Shown in pieces: positions 46,201 to 54,363 of a stretch of 64,000 nt of DNA. The stretch is taken from positions 102,081,937 to 102,145,936 of the forward strand of contig NC_133665.1 of assembly GCF_037893015.1 (NCBI RefSeq), written 5' to 3'. This stretch comes from Macrotis lagotis (Eukaryota; Chordata; Mammalia; Peramelemorphia; Peramelidae). The position numbers were made by a program, and so were the translations under genes. The notes under the pieces were generated by a model that saw nothing but the letters and a program-made list of their open reading frames with translations, had not been told where the DNA came from and made no database searches. Position 1 is the stretch's first letter; every line of letters begins with the position of its first letter.

Positions 46201-49200
46201 CTGACTCCAGGCCTGGAACTTTATCCACTGTGACATCTGGCTGCCATATTTTTATTTAGTTTGCTAAATATTTCTCAATTGCATTTTTTTTTTGCAAGGT
46301 ACAAAGGCTTGTCCAAGGCCACACAGCTAGGTTAACTATTAAGTGTCTGAGGCCAGATTTGAACTCGGGTACTCCTGACTCCAGGGCCAGTGCTCTATCC
46401 ACTGCACCACCAAGCTACCCCTTGATTATATTTTAATCTGGTTGAGTCACACTCAGGAATGTTGTGGGCCACATGTTCCACATCTCTACTCTAGGTGAAC
46501 CACAATTTCAACAAGAGCCTCTCCAATAACATCCCTAACAAGTGTTCACCAGCCTCTCTTGGAGGATCTTTTCCTGAGGCAGACCATAAAATTCTGCAGG
46601 GCTCCAAATATGGAGGACTTTTTCTTCACCTTAAGCCTAATTCTGCCTCTTGCCTACTGCCTAGTGCTTCTAGCTCTGCCTTCTGAGGCCAAGCAGAATG
46701 AGTATAACTCCTCCTCCAAATAACAGCCTTCTTGATTCTTGTAGACAGCCATCATGCTCCTTATGCTTCTCTCTTTTTAACATAGATACTGTCTTTTTTT
46801 TATTTTGCAAGGCAATGGGGTTAAGTGACTTGCCCAAGATCACACAGCTAGGTATTATTAAGTATCTGAGGCCAGATTTGAACTCAGGTCCTTCTGACTT
46901 CAGGGTTGGTGCTCTATCCACTGTGCCACCTAGCTGCCTCTAAGCTAGATACTTTCTACCCTTCAGCAAATCCTCTGATCAGTCATCCTCCAGTCTTCCC
47001 ACTATTCTGGTCTCACTTTCTTCTGTACCGCTCCCACTGACCTGAGTATTTCCAAAAATGTGATGCCCACAACTGAGGACAGTACTTCACTTGTCCTGTC
47101 TGTTCCCTTGTTTTGGGCTGGTACTCTGCCACTCTGCCTCTCTATGAACTCCCAATGGCATTAGCTTTCTGGCAGACAAGTCCCTCTGAGAATTCAAATC
47201 AATGTGCTTGCCATACATACTCAAAAGCCCCAGGTCTCTGATCAGAACTGCTGCCTTCCTCAACCTGAATTTGTGAATTTATTTTCTTTTATCTTTTATT
47301 TTTAGGGGTTTTTTTGGCAAGGAAATGGGGTTAAGTGGCTTGTCCAAGGCCACACAGCTAGGTAATTATTAAGTGTCTAAGGCTGGATTTGAACTCAGGT
47401 ACTCCTGACTCCAGGGCCGGTGCTCTATCTACTGCGACACCTAGTCACCCCATTGGGAATTTATTTTTGAGCCATGAATATAGAACATCATTATTTCTCC
47501 CCATTAAATTTCTTTTTGATTCCACATCATGTCTCTGATATAGCCTAAAAAGCATTGCTAAACTTTGGTCTTTGTACCCCTAGTACCAAGCAGAGTGTCT
47601 GACACAAAACTTGGTTGATATCTGGAGGGTCATCAAACCCGGTAGCTATCCATCCTAACTTCATGAAATGTTCTAATTTAATAAGCACATCTATGCCTTT
47701 GTCCAAGTTATGAGAAAAATGTGGAAAAATAAAGGGCCCAGTATAAATCTCCCATCATAGAGATGTCTTATTAAAAAAAGAGCACACTTACCTTTCTACC
47801 TTGCATCTCATAGCCAAACAAATAGAAAAAAGTTACCCTCAATTCCACCTCTCTATTTCCTTTTATCAACTCTTTGCAAACTAGCTTTTGAGACCCAAGC
47901 ACTTAACTGAAACTGTTATCTCTAGTTTTCCAGTGATCTTTATGGCTTTTCCTTTGGCCTAGGCTCAAACTATCTATTTCTTGACTTCTCCATAGCACAG
48001 GACCTGGAGGCCCCTACTTCCTGCTAGAGACACTTGCTCCCTTTGTTTTCATGCATTCTCCTGGTTATTCTGACTCCTTAGTCTCCATTGTTGGATCCTT
48101 CCCCTAGGTGTGGGGTTAGAACTCCCCTAAAGATCTCAGAGATTTCATCAATTATCATCTCTCTAAAAAAAATAACACCTAGATCTGAATAAACAGTCTT
48201 TCTACCAAATACTATTTCTATATCACTAATTGCTTATTCCACATCAAAGGAAGACAGTGGGGGAAAAAAAAACCCTTCTGGAGCCACAGGACCTGGGTGC
48301 AAATTCTGCCTCTGATGCTTCCTGCTTATGTGACCTTGGGGGCAAATCATTTTACTTCCCTGGGCTTCTATTTCTTCATCTGTAAAATGATGGGGCTGGA
48401 AGAGATGACCACCAAGGTCCCTTCAGGTCCATGCACCTGTAAACTGTGATCTTCAACTGGATGCTCTACATACATCTCTAACTCACCATACCCAAAATGG
48501 ACTTTTTTTTTTAGGTTTTCACAGGGTAAATGGGATTAAGTGGCTTGCCCAAGGCCACACAGCTAGATAATTATTAAGTGTCTGAGACCAGATTTGAACC
48601 CAGGTAACTCCTGACTCCAGGGCTGGTGCTTTATCCACTACACCACCTAGCCACCCCTTCAAAATGGACTTTTAAACTTCCCCATTAAACCTGCTCCTTT
48701 TAGTTCTGGTGAGGGCACAGTCACAGTTCTTCATTCTTCCCCTCTGCTTATATTCAACCAGTTGCCAAGTCTTGTCAATTCGACATCTTCCACATCACCT
48801 CTCACATTTCTCTACTCATATGACTCTCATCACTCTCATTCAGGATCTTATTATTTCTTGCCAGGAAGACAATAAACTCCTCCTGATTGGACCTGCAAAT
48901 CTTGGTCTCTCCTCATTCTAATCTAGCCTCCATTCGATTAACAAAACAATTTTTCCAAAGCATAAATCTGACCAGGTCACTCCTCTTTAATGGCTTCCTA
49001 GGAAAATAGGAAAATCTCCTTTAAAACCCTGCATAATCTGGTCCATGCCTTTTCATAAGTTGCTCTCAGGTTCTTTTCTTGTCTGTACTTTTTGGAACCC
49101 CTGTCTTCCTTCAAGGGTCAGTTCATATACCATTTTTCTTTTTTTTCTTCTCCAATTATCCTGGACATATTTGTTTGTACAAGGTAATCCCCAATAAAAT

Positions 49201-49460
49201 GTAAGCTCCTGGAGGGCTGGTTCTGTCTTCTCTTTTGTGTATGTACCCCCAACCACAGTACAGTGTTTTATAAATAGTAGGTTCTTAATAAAAACTTTCT
49301 GGATTAATACAAATTTAAAAATTGAATTTGTGGGGCAGCACAATAGAGCACCAGCCCTGGAGTCAGGAGGACCAGAGTTAAAATCCAGCCTCAGACACTT
49401 AATAATTGCTTAGCTGTGTGATCCTGGGCAAATCACTTAACCCCACTGCCTTGCAAAAAC

Positions 49461-49493
<33 letters not shown>

Positions 49494-52220
49494 CTTAAAT
49501 TCTTACTGTAAGGATCCGCCGAGGCTCCTTATATCGGATACGAATGGTAGATCCATCTTGCTTGACCAACAACACCGGATACAACCGAGTATAAGCCTTT
49601 CTATGGATTCGAGTGAGGGAGGCCCGATTGGAGTTGAGTTGGATGGAAGATGTGTGTAGGTGATGCAAAGAGGGAAAGCTGATCTTCACTAAATTCTGCT
49701 GTAGGAAGCTACAAAGGAAAAGGTTCAGATGGGTCAAGGACATTTTTGTTCACTCAATGAAACTACCATCAAATGTTCACATTATATACAAAAAATATGG
49801 CAAAATTATACATATATGTCCAGCAATGTTAAAATGGCAATGCTGTTTAACAGGCCAGGATCTTGAAGTAACAAAAATATCTCCCCACCCTCAAAATAGT
49901 ACTTTAAAATTTACAAAGTAGTTTCCTTCCTTGAACAGCCATGTTGTGGCTAGTACAAGGATTATTATCTTAATTTTACAGATGAGAAAACACAGATTCA
50001 AAAAATAAAGGGATTTTATACAGGTCATATAGCAAATCATTTCCAGAGCTAGAATTCCCATTTAGAGCTTCTGATCTCATCTAAAAAGAATAGAAAGAAC
50101 CAAGAAGCCAGATTAGCATTTTTGTGGAGTTCTCCCAATACAACTCTCAAAATAACTTTAGAAAGCATCAAACTGGATTCTGAGTAGATTAACCAACAAA
50201 AAAAAAAAAAAATCACAGTGAGTCAGTTTTCCAGCCCAGGGAAGCTTAAGACAGAGAGGTCTATGAAACACTAGGGTAGGGGTTGGGGGCTCCCAGTGCA
50301 CAAGGACAATAAGGGGACTGAATACTTGATCAGAAAGAGATTCTTAGGGATGCCTGTACTAGCAATGGGCACAGAACCAGACACCCTTACCCTTACCTTG
50401 TCCAGATTACATTTTCAGGATAGAAAGGAGAGGATGTCATCATAAGGAGCAGGGCCCTATGTAGGTATGGAACAGAGTGCAGACCAGGAAGGTAGTGACC
50501 AAACTCCTAGCCAAGAAAGTAGTGTGGAACAGACTGAAGCTCAGCCCAGTAACCCCCAACTGAAGGTAAGCAGAGTCTAACTCTAATATAAAGTCCAAAG
50601 TCAAGAAACAGGATGCAAAAATTAACAAACCAAAAAAGAATCTGTCTACAAAAGCAACCATGGTGACAGGGTCAAGTTATGAATAAACTTGGAAGAGAAT
50701 GCTCACTCCACTGTGCCAGCCCAAGAACAGGCTCCTGGCTCAGGATTCACACTTCTAGAGAATTCCCTTCTACACACAATACATCCCATAGAACTGAGAT
50801 CTTGTTGGGGACTGTTGGAAAAACTACAATGTAATCCTACGTACTTGGAAGATAGTATTCTTTTTAAACATTTGTTGTTAGCAAAATGTGATCCTGAAGA
50901 CACTTGAAATCAGTATGGTAAACTGTAGTGCACAGAACTAACTAACCCCACAGCTAGAGAACAAGAATGACTTCAATTATGAAAAAAAGATGAGTTTTTG
51001 ACTGTTCCAGGGGTTGGTTATAGGAGAAAAAGGATAAAAAATCTTTGCATATGGACAGGTCAAACTTCAACAGAAGCGATTTTAGTGAAGGATACTTAAG
51101 TTGCATTAATCTTCAGAGACACTAATGAGATGAAAGGCAGAACTAAGTATATCTAAAATTACTGAGTTTCTGAAGCAGTTAAAATTTTTTTTAAAAGTCC
51201 TAATGTTGATTTATTTTATTAGTATTGAATTATGCCTGTACTTGTTTGGCACTCAAGGGAAGGTATGAAAACAATGATAATGCAAGGATTTAAAAGACTG
51301 GCCAAAGTGAGGCATTTTCCTTAGGCTTTCAAAGACCTCAGCATATTTCCTCTTTCAGCTTTCTTCATATCCAACATTTGGATTTTCAAAGGCTCTCCCA
51401 GTTACTTATGGTACAAGATTAAAAAAATCCTCAAATGTTTATGAAACTGCCATATGATTCCAATAGATTTTCCAAATCTTTTTTTCATTCAACTAATAAA
51501 TATCTGAGTATGGGCGGGTTCTGTGGGGAGGAAACAAAAAAAGAAAACATTGTCCCTTACCCTTGAAGACCTAGATTTTTGTCAGAACAGATAAGATATA
51601 AATACTTAAGAAGCTTTAAAATATAAATTAAGAAGATAGAATTCAGGGAAGGTAAGCTTCAGTAGGTGAGGAAGCCCATAAGGAAGAGGTAGGGCCTTTG
51701 TAACTCACATTTAGGATTTAGACAAAGAAAAGGCCATTTACACAGGGCAAACAACATAAGTAAACAGATAGGAAGTTCTCCTGAAGTAATGAGTAAACTT
51801 ACACTAGAGGAGTGGTATGTTCACATGGGGAAGTAACACTGGAGATGGAGAACATTGGACTTAAGAATCACAAACTCTGAAATGAGTCCTAAATTTTTCA
51901 TAGGGTAAGTTGGATAAGACACTTTAATTCTCTGAAATGAGGTTTCCTTATCTTTAACATAAGGATATTCATGTCTTACTAGGATATTATAAGGAAAGTA
52001 GTTTTTTTTAAACTTTAAAGCATCATTTCAATGTGAACTGCTATTGTTAGTAAGTTGTTAAAATAGTGGATGATAAAGCTGAAAGGGTAATACGGAAATT
52101 TTCTGAATAATTAACAAAAACAGATAACTCTTGGTGAAAAAGGAGTATTTGACCATGGTTTAATATCCACATAATTCCAGAACTTTGTGCTTACCAAATC
52201 ATTCTTCTCACAGCTGCCAT
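43088..52220 (-). CDS. MRPL55: MRPL55, mitochondrial ribosomal protein mL55, complete
   Basis: A structural protein of the 39S subunit of the mitochondrial ribosome, made in the cytosol and imported. Three coding exons (52220-52195, 49708-49507, 43240-43088) join in frame to 381 nt, i.e. 126 residues and TGA, against 128 in human. The protein begins MAAVRRMIC, then [20 protein letters not shown], a basic, acid-free leader fitting a mitochondrial presequence. The conserved core is [37 protein letters not shown] and [19 protein letters not shown]; it ends QYAKFWKKK. The tiny first coding exon was placed because its eight codons plus two bases line up residue for residue with human MAAVGSLLG and its donor phase fits. 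Transcription should begin in the CpG island shared with GUK1. Confidence 0.95.
43928..44092 (+). mobile_element. WSINE1-type SINE in MRPL55 intron
   Basis: Sense copy from 'gttgaggcggctaggtgatg' to an A/GAAA tail. Imperfect duplication agaaata(g/c)aac at 43917-43927 and 44093-44103. Confidence 0.88.
44640..45010 (-). mobile_element. L1 ORF2 3' fragment, antisense
   Basis: 'agctccaccaaaagtacatt', 'acaacatttgtcattttcca', 'tgtgaaatggaagatcagag' and 'catttctccacttattagtg' match the same block order as the L1 at 57.6-57.9 kb. They correspond to the C-terminal end of L1 ORF2. Confidence 0.8.
45022..45164 (-). mobile_element. SINE (WSINE1/MAR1-type), older
   Basis: Antisense copy from 'ttatttaaggcaatgggttg' to 'gccacttagttgcccc'. 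It sits at the end of the L1 fragment. Confidence 0.85.
45500..45665 (-). mobile_element. WSINE1-type SINE with target-site duplication
   Basis: Antisense copy ending 'gccacctagccgcccc'. The near-perfect repeat cataaaattaa(a)ttttt flanks it (from 45481 and from 45666). Confidence 0.9.
45998..46246 (-). mobile_element. MAR1-type SINE (long form)
   Basis: Antisense copy: 'ctatttggggttttcttggc', 'atactggaatggtttgccat', 'aggtgaactgacttgcccag', 'ccactgtgacatctggctgc'. Confidence 0.9.
46284..46421 (-). mobile_element. WSINE1-type SINE, internally deleted
   Basis: Antisense copy. 'gcaaggtacaaaggcttgtc' shows loss of the usual 'aaatggggttaagtgg'. It ends 'gcaccaccaagctacccc'. Confidence 0.88.
46791..46940 (-). 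mobile_element. SINE (WSINE1/MAR1-type) inside L3
   Basis: Antisense copy ending 'gccacctagctgcctc'. An imperfect tagatact repeat flanks it. Confidence 0.88.
47286..47452 (-). mobile_element. WSINE1-type SINE inside L3
   Basis: Antisense copy. The flanks ttgtgaatttatttt (about 47271) and ttgggaatttatttt (47453) form a duplication with one difference. Confidence 0.9.
48270..48440 (+). mobile_element. MIR/CORE-SINE
   Basis: Sense order 'ctggagccacaggacctggg', 'tgcttatgtgaccttggggg', 'catctgtaaaatgatggggc', 'accaaggtcccttcaggtcc'. One of the better-kept MIRs here. Confidence 0.85.
48507..48659 (-). mobile_element. WSINE1-type SINE with target-site duplication
   Basis: Antisense copy. Perfect caaaatggactttt at 48493-48506 and 48660-48673. 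Confidence 0.93.
48662..49310 (+). mobile_element. L2 LINE 3' part, sense
   Basis: 'tccaaagcataaatctgacc', 'tttaatggcttcctaggaaa', 'tgtaagctcctggagggctg' and 'agtaggttcttaataaaaac' are sense L2 3' landmarks, running to the AATAAA-bearing end. Confidence 0.85.
49332..49489 (+). mobile_element. SINE with A28 tail next to MRPL55 exon 2
   Basis: Sense copy from 'ggggcagcacaatagagcac' to an uninterrupted run of 28 A (49462-49489). The long pure tail suggests recent insertion or later expansion. The tail ends 17 nt inside the intron of MRPL55. Confidence 0.9.
49507..49708 (-). CDS. MRPL55: MRPL55 middle coding exon
   Basis: 202 nt: one base completing Cys9, then [20 protein letters not shown] and the conserved [20 protein letters not shown] through KEPRRILT. 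The acceptor TTTGTAG has AG at 49710-49709 and the donor GTAAGA starts at 49506. Confidence 0.95.
49890..50080 (-). mobile_element. MIR/CORE-SINE
   Basis: Antisense order 'attttacagatgagaaaaca', 'gcaaatcatttccagagcta', 'gaattcccatttagagcttc'. Confidence 0.6.
50081..52194. other. MRPL55 intron 1, mostly unassigned
   Basis: Two kilobases with only weak MIR-like traces (for example 51845-51975, sense). The open frame at 50689-50907 has no recognised relatives and no splice context. Confidence 0.5.
52195..52220 (-). CDS. MRPL55: MRPL55 first coding exon (26 nt coding)
   Basis: ATG at 52220-52218 codes MAAVRRMI and two bases. The donor GTAAGC starts at 52194. Upstream, TACCAG/GGACAAG is a possible acceptor with a poor pyrimidine tract, so the 5' edge of the exon is uncertain. 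Human MRPL55 likewise begins MAAV. Confidence 0.85.
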
Positions 52221-52663
52221 TCTTGTCCCTGGTATGACCAAAGCAGCTTGTAAGATGGAGGCCCTCTTCACACAGTTCTCAACTGAGCCTCATCACCTCC
52301 AAGGCACCAAAGAATTAATTGATAGATACTTAGTGTACAATCTGTTGCCCAACAAAAAGAGACATCTTTTTTTTAGTTTAATCATTCTCTTAAAATTATT
52401 TCTATTTAAAAACCATAAAACAAAATACTACTGCCAACCCTCTCCTCCTCAAACCTTTTCAATCATACTAGGAAGTAAGGGATCAGATTCTCCTAGGATC
52501 TTGATTATCCTCATAGTTTGGGAAGCACCTGATATTAAGTTTTCTGGGGAATCAAAGAGCTGATGAATTCTACAATGATCACCAGGTTAAAAAAAAAACT
52601 GATGGGGAATCTACATTTTAGGGTTGAAAGGGGTCTTATAGTTCATGTAATGTAAAATCATCA

Positions 52664-52821
52664 TTTTGGGGTTTCTTTTTGCAAGACAATGGAATTAAAT
52701 GACTTGCCCAAGGTCACACAGCTAGGCAATTATTAAATGTCTTAATCCACATTTGACGTCAGGTTCAGGTCCTCCTGATGCAGGGCTGGTGCTGTATTCA
52801 TTGTGCCACCTAGCTACCCCC
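52664..52821 (-). mobile_element. SINE (MAR1/WSINE1-type), older
   Basis: Antisense copy from 'tttttgcaagacaatggaat' to 'gccacctagctacccc'. Diverged. Confidence 0.85.
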
Positions 52822-52863
52822 AAATGTTTTTATTTTTTAAATTATTTTGAGAACTACATCTTT

Positions 52864-53022
52864 CTTTTCTTTTTTTTTTAAGGTTTTTGCAAGGCAAACA
52901 GGGTTAAGTGGCTTGCCCAAGGCCACACAGCTAGGTAATTATTAAGTGTCTGAGACCAGATTTGAACTCTGGTACTCCTGACTCCAGGGCCTGTGCTTTA
53001 TCCACTACACCACCTAGCCGCC
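52864..53022 (-). mobile_element. WSINE1-type SINE with target-site duplication
   Basis: Antisense copy ending 'ccacctagccgcc'. ctacatcttt at 52854-52863 and 53023-53032. Confidence 0.92.
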
Positions 53023-53204
53023 CTACATCTTTATTTTCAATAATCTCTAACTGAAATGTAGTATTTCTTCAATTATGAATTTTTTTTAAATGTTTTAAGA
53101 AATAGTATTATATAGGTTTTACCCAGACTGCAAAAGAGATCCTTGACACAAAAAAAAAAATGGTTAAGAATCCCTGCCTTAGAGATTCAATTTAATTCAA
53201 GGAC

Positions 53205-53310
53205 CCAGAAGTCGGGAAGATAGAGGTCCCAATCCTACCTCTGACTTCCACTGGCTGTGATTCCGGGCAAGTCCCTGTAACCTTTCAGGGCTCCCAAACG
53301 ACTCTCTAAG
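53205..53310 (+). mobile_element. MIR fragment
   Basis: 'gaggtcccaatcctacctct' and 'gctgtgattccgggcaagtc' follow the sense MIR order. Confidence 0.55.
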
Positions 53311-53479
53311 CTACCAAGTTGCTGAAAAGACGCTGCTCTTAATTGACAAGAGGAGGTTTCCTTACCAGGAATTCCCCACTTCAAGTCCCAATGAAGCGTC
53401 TATAGACCTCTGACCAACAGATAAGGCTCTATCTACCTACCTATTGTATTAAATACCTTTATATGTCAGGAATGGATCT

Positions 53480-53730
53480 ATTTATCTAATAACTATATTA
53501 AGGACCTATATGTGGCATCACAGGTTTAATGAAATTGTCCCTACCGGCAAGGAGGGGAAGAACAATATGTGCGATAAGTAAATACAAAGTAATTTCCACG
53601 GGGGAGACGCTAAGGTTGGAAGAATCCAGGAAGGTCTGTTTGAAGGTGGCCCTTGGGGTAGCTTGGAGGGGGACAAGGGCTTCCAAGAGGACGGGAAGGG
53701 GCTGTTGCAGGCCTGGGAGCCCAGGAAGGG
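53480..53730 (-). mobile_element. L2 fragment, antisense, bordering the CpG island
   Basis: 'ggaaggtctgtttgaaggtg' and 'ggacaagggcttccaagagg' fit the antisense L2 3' half. Weak. Confidence 0.45.
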
Positions 53731-54046
53731 GGTACAACCAGCAGTTTGGCAGGAAGGCGGCATTTCTAACTCCACAAAGTGAAGGAATTTAACTGCCGCA
53801 TAAGAGACAAAATGCTTGTATTCTGTGCTAAAGCGGAGGGGAGGCTGCCGCAGCAGGGTCAGCCCCGCCGTCCGGCAGCCCGCCGTCGCGGCTTGGGGGA
53901 GGCCGGCCTCTAACTTGGGGTCCGGTGCTGCCGGAGGCCCGGCCGCGCCCCTCTTGCCCACCTCCTGTCTCCGCGCCGCGGCTCCGGGGGCTCCCAGGGC
54001 CCCGACCCCGCGCTACCTACCTCCGGGGCTGCGGCCCCCAGGCCTC

Positions 54047-54164
54047 GGGCTGTAGCGGCCGCGGGCTGTAGCGGCCGCGGGCTGTAGCGGCCGCGGGCTG
54101 TAGCGACCTCGGGCTGTAGCGGCCGCGGCCCCGGGCTGTAGCGGCCTCGGGCTGTAGCGACCCC
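54047..54164. repeat. 16-bp tandem array, seven units
   Basis: Unit gggctgtagcggccgc. Units 1-3 are identical; units 4, 6 and 7 differ in the last bases ('gacctc', 'ggcctc', 'gacccc'). A 6-bp 'ggcccc' separates units 5 and 6. The span is 7 x 16 + 6 = 118 bp. GCGGCCGC, the NotI sequence, occurs in several units. Confidence 0.97.
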
Positions 54165-54232
54165 GCAGCTCGCACGCCGGGGGCTAAGGTCACGGCGCCG
54201 CGTCGGCGTCGCCTCGCAACGGCGCGGGGAGA

Positions 54233-54240
54233 TGACGTCA
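54233..54240. promoter_or_regulatory. Perfect CRE, TGACGTCA
   Basis: Full palindromic CREB/ATF site, 38 bp before the GUK1 leader ATG and about 70 bp from the tandem array, between the two genes. Confidence 0.75.
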
Positions 54241-54278
54241 GAGCGCGGGGTCGCGCTCGTGCCTCGGGGGCCGCCTCC

Positions 54279-54363
54279 ATGAGCTGGCGTCTCTGGTCCA
54301 AGCTGGCTGCCGCTGCCGGAGTCGCCCCGGCCTCCGCCTCCGCCTTCGGAGCCCGAGCCGCAG
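54279..54363 (+). CDS. GUK1: GUK1 exon 1, putative mitochondrial leader
   Basis: 28 codons and one base, from [14 protein letters not shown] to FGARAA. The donor is CAG/GTGAGG at 54364. The ATG context is 'gcctccATGa', moderate (no purine at -3, A at +4), so ribosomes could also pass on to the exon 2 start. Confidence 0.7.

Larger units (their letters stand above)
46480..47770 (-). mobile_element. L3/CR1 LINE, antisense, with two SINE insertions
   Basis: Landmarks: 'cttaagcctaattctgcctc', 'tcttgtagacagccatcatg', 'tccaaaaatgtgatgcccac', 'ggcattagctttctggcaga', 'tttgtccaagttatgagaaa'. The copy is cut by SINEs at 46791-46940 and 47286-47452. Confidence 0.75.

Noticed and set aside
49507-49743. 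Alternative MRPL55 start [12 protein letters not shown] reading into the middle exon
   Set aside because: It is in frame but lies across a good acceptor (TTTGTAG). The spliced start MAAVRRMIC aligns with human without a gap, so the intronic Met is taken as chance.
50689-50907. 72-codon frame in MRPL55 intron 1 (plus strand)
   Set aside because: No family recognised, no retrocopy tail or duplication, and no conserved motif.
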